Origin: an uncultured Oscillibacter sp.
GTDB lineage: Bacteria; Bacillota; Clostridia; Oscillospirales; Oscillospiraceae
Assembly (NCBI GenBank): GCA_904393855.1
Contig: CAJFNE010000084.1
Location: forward strand, 1-8,133
Length of the DNA: 8,133 bases
Direction of reading: 5' to 3'
The position numbers and the translations under genes were made by a program. The notes under the pieces are model-generated. The model worked only from the letters and a program-made list of their open reading frames with translations. It did not search any database and was not told the DNA's origin. Below are positions 1 through 5,898 of the stretch, one piece after another (the stretch's first letter is position 1; every line of letters starts with the position of its first letter).

Positions 1-961
1 CCAGGCCGCAGCCGATGATCTTGCTGATCACGGAGATGACCAGCAGGAGGATGGAGAATACGATCAGGCTGCCGGACATGCCGCTCACGTCCGCCTTGAT
101 GCCCACACTGGCGAAGAACACCGGCGTCAGCAGCAGGAAGCTCAGCGGCTCAAACTTGGACTGGATATAGGTGGCTCTGGGGGTGCAGGAGATCACCAGG
201 CCCGCCACATAGGCGCCGGTGATGTCCGCCACGCCGAAGAACTCCTCCGCACAGTAGGCCATCACCAGGCACAGGACGAAGGCCAGCACCGGATAGCGGC
301 GGCGCTCCCGTCCGGGCCACAGGGACATGAGCCAGCGGAAGAACTTCAGGGCCAGGAAGGACACCACGGCGGCAAAGACGAAGAACAGCACGATCTTCAC
401 CAGCACCAGCAGGATGCTCTCCTGCCCGCCGGCAATGCTGCTGACGATGGTCAGGGCGATCAGGCCCAGCACGTCGTCGATCAGGGCCGCCGCCAGGATG
501 GTGTTGCCCACCTTTGTCTCCAGCTTTCCCAGCTCCCGCAGGGTCTCCACCGTGATGGAGACGGAGGTGGCCGTCAGGACCGTGCCCACGAACAGCGCCT
601 CCATGAAATTGCCGGATTCGATCATCCCCGTCCTCTCGGCAATCAGCGCCAGCCCCGTGCCCAGAACCAGGGGCACGATCACACCCAGCAGGGCCACCAG
701 AAAGCCCGCCTTGCCGCTGTTTTTCAGTTCCTGAATATCCGTGCCCATACCTGCGGAGAACATCAGGACGATCACGCCCAGCTCGCTGAGCTGGGTGAGG
801 AACTCCGTCTCCGTCAGCACATTCAAAACGGCCGGTCCCAGAATCAGGCCCGCCACAAGGGCCCCCACCACCTGGGGCATCTGAATCTTCTTGGTGAGAA
901 TTCCCAGCACCTTTGTGCTCAGCAGGATCAGCGCCAGGTCCATAAGATAGTGATAGGACAT
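1..961 (-). CDS. Cation:proton antiporter, CPA2 (NapA/KefB-like) family, partial
   Basis: This is an integral membrane antiporter that exchanges Na+ (or K+) for H+ across the cytoplasmic membrane. The gene starts at ATG 961-959 and stays open for 320 codons to the left edge, so the C-terminus is missing. Translating the minus strand gives repeated hydrophobic helices: about residues 8-22, 31-50, 61-72, 86-108 and 152-176, then others. Two family landmarks are visible. One is a TATSVSIT stretch at residues 130-137, which matches the unwound helix of NapA-type antiporters. The other is the ion-binding pair in ALIDDVLGL, with Asp162 and Asp163. In this family a double Asp is typical of electrogenic Na+/H+ exchangers. 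A purine-rich Shine-Dalgarno (AGGGAGG) lies about 8 bases before the ATG. A TrkA-type regulatory domain, if present, would be beyond the window. The family call is strong; the ion is inferred. Confidence 0.93.
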   Translation of the reverse strand, partial: MSYHYLMDLALILLSTKVLGILTKKIQMPQVVGALVAGLILGPAVLNVLTETEFLTQLSELGVIVLMFSAGMGTDIQELKNSGKAGFLVALLGVIVPLVLGTGLALIAERTGMIESGNFMEALFVGTVLTATSVSITVETLRELGKLETKVGNTILAAALIDDVLGLIALTIVSSIAGGQESILLVLVKIVLFFVFAAVVSFLALKFFRWLMSLWPGRERRRYPVLAFVLCLVMAYCAEEFFGVADITGAYVAGLVISCTPRATYIQSKFEPLSFLLLTPVFFASVGIKADVSGMSGSLIVFSILLLVISVISKIIGCGL

Positions 962-990
962 ATCTGAATCCCTCCCTTTCTGGAACTCAG

Positions 991-1018
991 ATTTTACGCC
1001 GCTTCCCCATTTTTGCAA
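991..1018 (-). promoter_or_regulatory. Candidate sigma-A promoter for the antiporter gene
   Basis: On the minus strand TTGCAA (1018-1013) is followed after 16 bases by TAAAAT (996-991). The predicted transcript would start near 984, leaving a short leader containing the AGGGAGG ribosome site before the ATG at 961. The -35 matches TTGACA at four of six positions and the -10 matches TATAAT at five of six. The call rests on motif and position only. Confidence 0.5.
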
Positions 1019-1055
1019 GGGTCAATCTGCACAAAAGGGCGTCAAGAAACCGTCA

Positions 1056-1083
1056 AAAATCCACCGGCTTCCCGGTGGATTTT
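1056..1083 (-). terminator. Intrinsic terminator after rqcH
   Basis: AAAATCCACCGG (1056-1067) pairs perfectly with CCGGTGGATTTT (1072-1083) around a 4-base loop. Read on the minus strand, the descending arm ends in TTTTT, giving a short U-tract. It lies about 54 bases past the rqcH stop codon and upstream of the antiporter promoter, so it separates the two transcription units. Because A-runs flank the other side, it could also work weakly on the plus strand. Confidence 0.7.
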
Positions 1084-1136
1084 GAACAGTTCTTCCCGTA
1101 TTTTCCCAGCTTTTTCCGGAAACCCCGCTGCTGTCT

Positions 1137-2882
1137 CTATCCCTCTCTCAGCATTTTTACCAATCCCGCATCCGGCGTGACGTTGATCGTCTGGTAGGTC
1201 TGGTAGATCACCATGCCCGGGCGGGCTCCCGCGGGCTTCTTCACGTGCTTCACCTGGGTGTAGTCCACCGGCACGTTGCCGCTCTCCCGGGCTTGGGAGT
1301 AGTAGGCCGCGATCTTGGCGGCCTCCACCAGGGTGTCGTCATCCACCTCCCGGCCGCCGGTGCGGAGGATCACATGGGAGCCGTGGATCTTCTGGGTGTG
1401 GAGCCAGAGGTCCCGGTAGTCCGCGTCCTTCAGGGTCAGCTGGTCGTTCTGCCGGTTGTTCCGGCCCACCAGCACCTGGAAGCCGCTGGTGGTGCGGAAT
1501 TTCCGGGGGCCCGCCGCCCGCTGGCGCTCTTTCCTCCCCGCCTTTTTCAGGAAGCCGCTCTCCCGCAGCTCGTTTCGGATCTCCAGGAAGTCCTGCTCCG
1601 TCTCCGCGTGGTGGAGCTCCTCCAGCACGCTCTCCAGATAGGCGATGTCCCGGCGGGCGATCTCCATCTGCTCCCGGAGGTAGTGCTCCGCCGTCTTGGC
1701 CTTCGTATACCGCTTGTAGTACTTGGCGGCGTTCTGTTGGGGCGTCAGCAACGGGTCCAGGGGGATCGTGACCTCCCCGCCCCTCTCGTCGTAGAAGTTC
1801 TCGCACACCAGCTGGCTGCTTCCCCGCTCCATGCGATAGAGGTTCGCAGTGATCAGGTCCCCGCACTGGCGCAGCTGGTCCCGGTTCTGGGTTTCGGCGT
1901 AGTCCCTCTCCTGCTGGCTGAGCTTCCGGCGCAGGCGGTCCCGGGCCGTGGTGGCGGTGCGGATCAGATCCGCCCCCCGCTGGCGGGCGCGCTCCTCCTG
2001 CTCCCGGGCCTCGTAGAAGTCGTCCAGCAGGGTGGAGAAGCTCTCATAGGGCACCGCCTCCGCCGCTGCACCGTACTGGGCAATGGGGAAGCAGGCGAAC
2101 TCAAATGGCCGTCCCTCCCGCCGCAGGCAGATCGGTGTAAAGTGTTTCTCCTCCACAGCTTCCAGGAAGCCGGAGAACACCGCCCAGAACCGGTCCAGCC
2201 CCTCCGGGCCCAGGGTGAAGAGGCGGCTGTCGGTCTCCCCCGCCGCCCGGAAGGCCAGCTCCCGGGCCATCAGCGGGGAGACGCCGAAGTAGTGGTCCAG
2301 CAAAAAGGCGTCCAGCTGCCGCTCGGGATTGGCCGCGGCGAGCTTCTCCCGGAACCCCGCCTCCGTCTCCTCCGTCACCGGCAGGCGGCCCACCGCCGCC
2401 GGCGGCTGATAGTAGAGCCCCGGCAGCACCTGCCGCTGGGCGGACATATCCGCGTCCACCCGGCGCAGGCAGTCGATGATCCGCCCCTCCTCGTCCAGCA
2501 GGATCAGGTTGGACCGGCGGCCCATGGCCTCCAGCACCAGCGTCCGGCGGCCGGGGCGGCCAAACTCGTCGGCGGTGTCCAGCTCCAGCCGCACGATCCG
2601 CTCTAGATCGGGCTGGACCACGTCCGTGATCCGGGCCCCCGCCAGGTGCTTGCGCAGCAGCATGCAGAACATGGGCGGCTCCGCCGGGTTCTCCCGGCTC
2701 AGGGCCGTCAACTGGATGCGGGGGGCGTTGGCCCCGGCGCACAGCAGCAGCCGCCTACTTCCCCGCAGCACCAGGATCACCTGGTCCCGGGCCGGCTGCT
2801 GCACCTTGTCGATCCGGGCTCCCACCACTTCCGGCCGCAGCTCCTCCAGAATCGCCTGCAGGCAGATTGCGTCCAGTGCCAT
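1137..2882 (-). CDS. rqcH: RqcH, NFACT family ribosome quality-control factor
   Basis: RqcH is the bacterial Rqc2/NEMF homologue. It binds the 50S subunit carrying an obstructed nascent chain and recruits tRNA-Ala, so that an alanine tail is added as a degradation signal. Older annotations call it a fibronectin-binding protein. The 581-residue protein has the full architecture. An NFACT-N domain occupies about residues 1-165, with ARIDKVQQP at 22-30, PPMFCMLLRKHL at 69-80 and EAMGRRSNLILLD at 118-130. A helix-hairpin-helix region follows at about 170-240, then a long charged coiled coil at about 285-440. The NFACT-R domain spans about 461-570 and contains DLWLHTQKIHGSHVILR at 491-507. Length is typical. 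The ATG overlaps the stop of mrnC by one base (TAATG), with GGAGG-rich sequence just upstream, so translation is probably coupled. At the position of the Asp-Arg pair implicated in tRNA recruitment in Bacillus RqcH, this protein reads Glu94-Arg95 by my unaided alignment. Confidence 0.95.
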   Translation of the reverse strand: MALDAICLQAILEELRPEVVGARIDKVQQPARDQVILVLRGSRRLLLCAGANAPRIQLTALSRENPAEPPMFCMLLRKHLAGARITDVVQPDLERIVRLELDTADEFGRPGRRTLVLEAMGRRSNLILLDEEGRIIDCLRRVDADMSAQRQVLPGLYYQPPAAVGRLPVTEETEAGFREKLAAANPERQLDAFLLDHYFGVSPLMARELAFRAAGETDSRLFTLGPEGLDRFWAVFSGFLEAVEEKHFTPICLRREGRPFEFACFPIAQYGAAAEAVPYESFSTLLDDFYEAREQEERARQRGADLIRTATTARDRLRRKLSQQERDYAETQNRDQLRQCGDLITANLYRMERGSSQLVCENFYDERGGEVTIPLDPLLTPQQNAAKYYKRYTKAKTAEHYLREQMEIARRDIAYLESVLEELHHAETEQDFLEIRNELRESGFLKKAGRKERQRAAGPRKFRTTSGFQVLVGRNNRQNDQLTLKDADYRDLWLHTQKIHGSHVILRTGGREVDDDTLVEAAKIAAYYSQARESGNVPVDYTQVKHVKKPAGARPGMVIYQTYQTINVTPDAGLVKMLREG

Positions 2883-3289
2883 TACTCCGCCTCCTCCATC
2901 ATCCGGGCGAACAGCTCGCTGATCCGCTCCCGCTGCCCGCTCAAAAACAGCCAGCCCAGCAGGGCCTCCAGGGCCGTGGCCTCGCCGTACTGGGCCCGGC
3001 TGGCGTGGCCGGGCACCGTGTGGACCTGGGCGTTCCGGCCCCGCTTAAAAACCGCCAGCTCCTCCGCCGTCAGCTCCGGCAGGATCCGGCGGGCCTTCTC
3101 CGCCTGGGACTCCGCGCACACCAGCCGGACGGCGGCCTGGTGCATCCCCTTGCCGGTGGACTTGCCGTGGGCGCACAGCCAGCTGCGAACCAGCAGCTCA
3201 AACACCGCGTCCCCCATATGGGCCAGACCGATGGAACTGACGGCGCGCAGCTGGTCCGGCGTGAGCCGGGGTTCAAAATAGTTCTCCAT
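2882..3289 (-). CDS. mrnC: Mini-ribonuclease III
   Basis: Mini-III is a compact RNase III catalytic domain without the dsRNA-binding domain. It trims the ends of 23S rRNA precursor in Firmicutes and acts as a dimer. The 135-residue product has the family signature LAHMGDAVFELLVRSWL, with the predicted catalytic Asp27. It also has FKRGRNAQVHTVPGHASRAQY at about 81-101 and ATALEALLGWLFLSGQRER at 104-122, which carries the second acidic residue, Glu108. Length matches the family. ATG at 3289 is preceded by AAGGAG six bases upstream. It is the first gene of a two-gene operon with rqcH, with the TAA stop overlapping the rqcH ATG. In many Clostridia mrnC follows cysS; here it has its own promoter instead. 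Both operon products act on the large ribosomal subunit or its RNA, which fits a shared housekeeping role. Confidence 0.95.
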   Translation of the reverse strand: MENYFEPRLTPDQLRAVSSIGLAHMGDAVFELLVRSWLCAHGKSTGKGMHQAAVRLVCAESQAEKARRILPELTAEELAVFKRGRNAQVHTVPGHASRAQYGEATALEALLGWLFLSGQRERISELFARMMEEAE

Positions 3290-3326
3290 AGGGTTCTCCT
3301 TCTCTCGGACTCTTCAGAATAGGGAG

Positions 3327-3355
3327 ATTATACCACGCCTCCGCGGGTTTGTCAC
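3327..3355 (-). promoter_or_regulatory. Sigma-A promoter of the mrnC-rqcH operon
   Basis: On the minus strand GTGACA (3355-3350) and a perfect TATAAT (3332-3327) are separated by exactly 17 bases. The start point would fall near 3320, giving a leader of about 30 bases with the AAGGAG ribosome site. The -35 abuts the hairpin that ends the upstream operon, so the two units are packed with essentially no spacer. Confidence 0.75.
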
Positions 3356-3381
3356 CCCCACCGCGCGGAGCGCGGCGGGGG
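3355..3381 (-). terminator. GC-rich hairpin downstream of the anti-sigma gene
   Basis: CCCCCACCGCGC (3355-3366) pairs with GCGCGGCGGGGG (3370-3381) around a 3-base loop, with one mismatch (A3360/C3376). It lies 12 bases past the stop codon of the gene ending at 3394, a normal terminator position. No U-tract follows on the minus strand (the next bases are TGACAAACC), so termination may be inefficient or factor-assisted. In that case sigma-operon transcripts could read into mrnC. Confidence 0.5.
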
Positions 3382-3393
3382 TATGCGGCCTCA

Positions 3394-4926
3394 TCACTGC
3401 GAGGGCAAATTCTCGTAAACCAGCGCCTCTGGCACCCGGTAGATCTGGCCCCACAGGCCGCCGTTTTCATCCCGATAGATGGCTGCCACAAAGGTGTCTC
3501 CGTCCTCGTTGTGAACGCCTCGCACATAGTAGCCGTCTTCGTTAAACGGCAGGTCCTCCTGAATCGGGAAGAAGTTCTCCATAAGGCCCATTCGATAGGA
3601 GAACATATCTGTGACCGGCTCTTCATGAACCAGCTCCAGCTCCGACATGGGGAGGGTGCAGTAGTAGTCAAACCGGGCCAAATCTTTCAAGCGCTCTGCC
3701 TCACTGACCGTCCCAGTGTGGACCCTCATTCCTCCATTCCCGGCCTCCTGGGGCTCAGACGCAGTCTCTCCCGCGGAGGGCTCCGGCACAAGCGGCTTCG
3801 GTATTGTCTCCGCAGCAGACGGCTCCGCTTCCTGCCGTTCTGAACTCCCCGCCGTCTGGCCCTCCTCCCCGGGCGGCTCCTCCGACAGGGCGGCGTCCGG
3901 GGCCAGCGTACCCGCTGCCTCCGCCTGCTGCCTGGCCTCGTTTTCCAGGGAGTACTCCAGTTCCTCCGGTACCCGGTAGAGCCGGGCCACGCACGCGTCC
4001 CCCTCCAGCTGGAACACCGGCAGGTAGAACGCCCCGCTGATCCGTTGGCGACGGACCCGGTATTGGCCGTCCTCGTCAAAGGCCTCCCGCTCCGGAACCT
4101 GGATGGACAGGGTGTAATCATTCACCGTGCATTCATACAGATCCGTCACAGTCTGCTCGTCCACCAGCTCGCACGCTTCCAGGGACAGCTTTTTGTAATA
4201 TTGGGACTGATGGTATGCCACTGGCATGCCGTCCCGGTCATCCGTCTGCATGTCACCGCCAAAGACGCTCGCGCCCGAGAGGTTCAGATGGATGTCCACA
4301 ATCTGTGTGCTGCCGTCCTGGAACGTTGCCTCCGCCGTGATCCTGGGATTCTTCGGGATGTCGTCCGGGCTCAGCGCCTCCACACCCCAGAACAGCAGCA
4401 GCCCCTCCTCCATCTCCGTGCCCTCCAGGGTGACGGAGCTGCCGCAGACTTCGAAGTCCTCGCCGAACACCAGCAGCTGATTTTCCGGTCCGGCATAGAT
4501 GGCAGACACATCCTCCTCCGACATGCCGGGAGATATCCGCTGCCAGGCGAAAAAGCCCTCCTCTGCAGAAAAGGTCACGTTTTCGATGCTTTCCCCCTCA
4601 TAGCGGAAGCCCAGGTTGATGTAGTAGTTCTCCCCATCGCAATAGCCGCCCCAGTAGTCGGACTTCTCCAACAAATCCTCCTCCCGCAGCACCACTGTGC
4701 CGTTCTCGTCCAGGTCCAGGGCATAGGCTTTCACGGTGAAGATCCCTCCCACCTGCCGGGGCAAAAGTGCCTGTGCCAGGATTACCAGACACAACAGCGC
4801 GGCGGCAGCCACCCCGCCCCGCCAAAGGCGCGTCCTTCTCCGTTTCTTCCAGGAATAGGTCTCCGCTTCCAACACATACTGACTGTCGATCCCGCTCAGG
4901 GCCTCAGAAATCTCCTCCCGCCTCAT
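3394..4926 (-). CDS. Membrane-anchored putative anti-sigma factor with duplicated outer domain
   Basis: This is probably the cognate inhibitor of the ECF sigma factor encoded just upstream. It overlaps that gene by four bases (ATGA) and has a good AAAGGAGG ribosome site. The 510-residue product begins with about 35 cytoplasmic residues (MRREEISEALSGIDSQYVLE, then Lys/Arg-rich 27-36). A single transmembrane helix follows at about 37-55 (GGVAAAALLCLVILAQALL), and the rest is outside the cell. This is the topology of ECF anti-sigma factors, though no zinc-binding His-Cys motif is seen. The outer part has an N-terminal beta-rich segment at about 60-240. A repeat at about 247-327 and its copy at about 425-505 follow. 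They share ELVxExxVTD, FxEDGxYxVR and YRVPExLxY, and are joined by a Pro/Glu/Ala/Ser-rich linker at about 330-400. The repeats are candidate sensor modules. The family is not recognised by name, and the anti-sigma role is inferred from context and topology. Confidence 0.75.
   Translation of the reverse strand: MRREEISEALSGIDSQYVLEAETYSWKKRRRTRLWRGGVAAAALLCLVILAQALLPRQVGGIFTVKAYALDLDENGTVVLREEDLLEKSDYWGGYCDGENYYINLGFRYEGESIENVTFSAEEGFFAWQRISPGMSEEDVSAIYAGPENQLLVFGEDFEVCGSSVTLEGTEMEEGLLLFWGVEALSPDDIPKNPRITAEATFQDGSTQIVDIHLNLSGASVFGGDMQTDDRDGMPVAYHQSQYYKKLSLEACELVDEQTVTDLYECTVNDYTLSIQVPEREAFDEDGQYRVRRQRISGAFYLPVFQLEGDACVARLYRVPEELEYSLENEARQQAEAAGTLAPDAALSEEPPGEEGQTAGSSERQEAEPSAAETIPKPLVPEPSAGETASEPQEAGNGGMRVHTGTVSEAERLKDLARFDYYCTLPMSELELVHEEPVTDMFSYRMGLMENFFPIQEDLPFNEDGYYVRGVHNEDGDTFVAAIYRDENGGLWGQIYRVPEALVYENLPSQ
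3412..3654 (-). repeat. Second copy of an internal protein-domain duplication (residues ~425-505)
   Basis: Residues 425-505 of the putative anti-sigma factor align, with one one-residue gap, to residues 247-327. Shared positions include ELV and VTD near the start, then IQ, F-x-EDG-x-Y-x-VR, and IYRVPE-x-L-x-Y at the end. The first copy lies at about 3946-4188 on the minus strand. A 78-odd residue low-complexity linker plus about 20 further residues separate the two. The DNA of the copies is divergent, so the duplication is old rather than recent. Confidence 0.75.
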
Positions 4927-5480
4927 ACCGGAAATCCCTCCTTTCGCAAATCATCCCGCAGCCTTTTCCGGATGCGGTGAAGCCGAACGGATACCCGATT
5001 GTCCTGCATCCGGAGGCGGGACGCGATGGCCGAAACGGAATCCGCGTACCAGTATCGCCGCAGAAAGATCACCCGACTCTCCTGATCCAGCTTCTTGAGA
5101 AAGCGGTTCAGCAGCTCCGCCAGCTCTCGGGCAGAGAGCTCTGTCTCCACCGTGTCCGGCAAGGCCAGGCAGGCCTCCAACTCGTCCAGCGCCACATCAT
5201 AGGTGCTATTCCGTTTCTGGGCAGTGCTGGCGTGATACTTCTTCAGCGCCAGATTCCGGGTAATTCCGCACACATAGGTCATCAGGGGATCCGGCTGCTG
5301 AGGCGGCACCGAATCCCAAACGCCCAGCCATGTGTCGTTGACGCACTCCTCCGCATCCAGGAAATTATGCAGGATATTGTTCGCTACTCTGCCACAGAGC
5401 TTTCCGTATTTGTTGGAGAGCTCTGTGATGGCCTGTTCCGATCGGCTTTGGAACAAGGCAATGATCGTCTGATCCTCCAA
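4923..5480 (-). CDS. RNA polymerase sigma factor, ECF (sigma-70 family)
   Basis: This gene encodes a two-domain alternative sigma factor that would direct RNA polymerase to a small stress or envelope regulon. The 185-residue product has a sigma2 domain at about 22-85, with the typical DAEECVNDTWLGVWD at 42-56. A variable linker of about 86-115 follows, then a sigma4 domain at about 118-180. That domain contains LDQESRVIFLRRYWY and a helix-turn-helix (SVSAIASRLRMQDNRVSVRL, about 148-167). The start chosen is TTG at 5480-5478, giving MEDQTIIALF, the usual N-terminus of this subfamily. There is no in-frame ATG before residue 67, and an in-frame TGA lies about 27 bases upstream. The Shine-Dalgarno AGGAG is 12 bases away, longer than usual, so translation may be deliberately weak. 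The stop overlaps the anti-sigma ATG, coupling the pair. Confidence 0.92.
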   Translation of the reverse strand: MEDQTIIALFQSRSEQAITELSNKYGKLCGRVANNILHNFLDAEECVNDTWLGVWDSVPPQQPDPLMTYVCGITRNLALKKYHASTAQKRNSTYDVALDELEACLALPDTVETELSARELAELLNRFLKKLDQESRVIFLRRYWYADSVSAIASRLRMQDNRVSVRLHRIRKRLRDDLRKEGFPV

Positions 5481-5514
5481 TTCGTTTTCACACTCCTTTC
5501 CGCCTCACCCCTAT

Positions 5515-5541
5515 ATTACGGATTGCGGAGCAAATCTTACA
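5515..5541 (-). promoter_or_regulatory. Possible ECF-type promoter upstream of the sigma operon
   Basis: On the minus strand TGTAAG (5541-5536) and CGTAAT (5520-5515) are spaced by 15 bases. This loosely resembles ECF promoters, which often carry an AA-containing -35 and a CGT-type -10. An overlapping TAATAT could instead be a poor sigma-A -10. If it is genuine, the sigma factor would activate its own operon. Evidence is weak. Confidence 0.25.
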
Positions 5542-5628
5542 GCCTGCGGAAAACTTTCCAGCAGCGATTGCGCCTGTTTGCTTTGAAGCCGGCCGGTGTG
5601 CCGCTTGGGAGACTCCTCAATAAGCTGA

Positions 5629-5657
5629 GCGCCCCGGACCCAAATGGTCCGGGGCGC
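5629..5657 (-). terminator. Strong GC-rich hairpin after the Cys-rich small gene
   Basis: GCGCCCCGGACC (5629-5640) and GGTCCGGGGCGC (5646-5657) form a perfect 12-base-pair stem with a CAAAT loop. It lies 24 bases past the stop of the 43-residue gene on the minus strand. The following minus-strand bases (TCAGCTTATTG) are only mildly T-rich. It probably ends the small gene's transcript or stabilises its 3' end. The rest of 5501-5681 shows no gene. Confidence 0.55.
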
Positions 5658-5681
5658 CGCTCTCTTATGAAACCGGAAAAA

Positions 5682-5813
5682 TCAGCAGCAGGAGTTGTTG
5701 TTGCAGCCGCAGCCGCAGCCGCAGCTGTTGTTATTGCCGCAGCAGCACCAAATGATGATCAGCAGGATGATGATCCAGCAGCAGTTGCCGCCGCCAAAGC
5801 CGTTATTGCACAT
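5682..5813 (-). CDS. Small cysteine-rich membrane-anchored protein (43 aa)
   Basis: This protein has 43 residues, 12 of them cysteines, and is dominated by Cys, Asn and Gly. It begins MCNNGFGGGNCC. A short hydrophobic core WIIILLIIIW follows at 13-22, flanked by CC and CCC, and the tail is Asn/Ser and Cys-Gly repeats. I recall similar clostridial miniproteins carried under the label chorion class high-cysteine protein. That name reflects composition only, and no function is known to me. The start at ATG 5813 is chosen because AGGAGGT lies six bases upstream. A longer frame from a GTG at 5912 has no such site and overlaps the upstream gene. The hydrophobic stretch is only about 10 residues, short for a full transmembrane helix. 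The Cys clusters could bind metal, be acylated or form disulfides. Confidence 0.75.
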   Translation of the reverse strand: MCNNGFGGGNCCWIIILLIIIWCCCGNNNSCGCGCGCNNNSCC

Positions 5814-5898
5814 ATGGGGACCTCCTATGAAGTTTTGACCGTTCTGAGCGGTCTCAAACCATCCTATGCGGTCCCCGGATATCGGTGCATCGGAAATC

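Noticed and set aside
327..734. A 135-codon plus-strand frame at the left end
   Set aside because: It lies opposite the antiporter, whose DD ion-binding pair and membrane helices are clear on the minus strand. Its Ser/Thr/Arg-rich translation looks like an artefact.
1245..2606. A 453-codon open frame on the plus strand opposite rqcH
   Set aside because: It is an antisense shadow of a clearly conserved gene in GC-rich DNA. It has no ribosome site and its low-complexity Leu/Val/Gln/Gly-rich product matches no family.
5690..5760. Possible CRISPR or tandem-repeat array (GCAGCC repeats)
   Set aside because: The short GCAGCC units are simply Gly-Cys codons of the small protein on the minus strand. 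There is no repeat-spacer structure.
5829..5860. Hairpin GACCG/CGGTC in the leader of the Cys-rich gene
   Set aside because: The stem is only five pairs plus a bulge, with no T-run and no known motif. It is too weak to call as a terminator or riboswitch.
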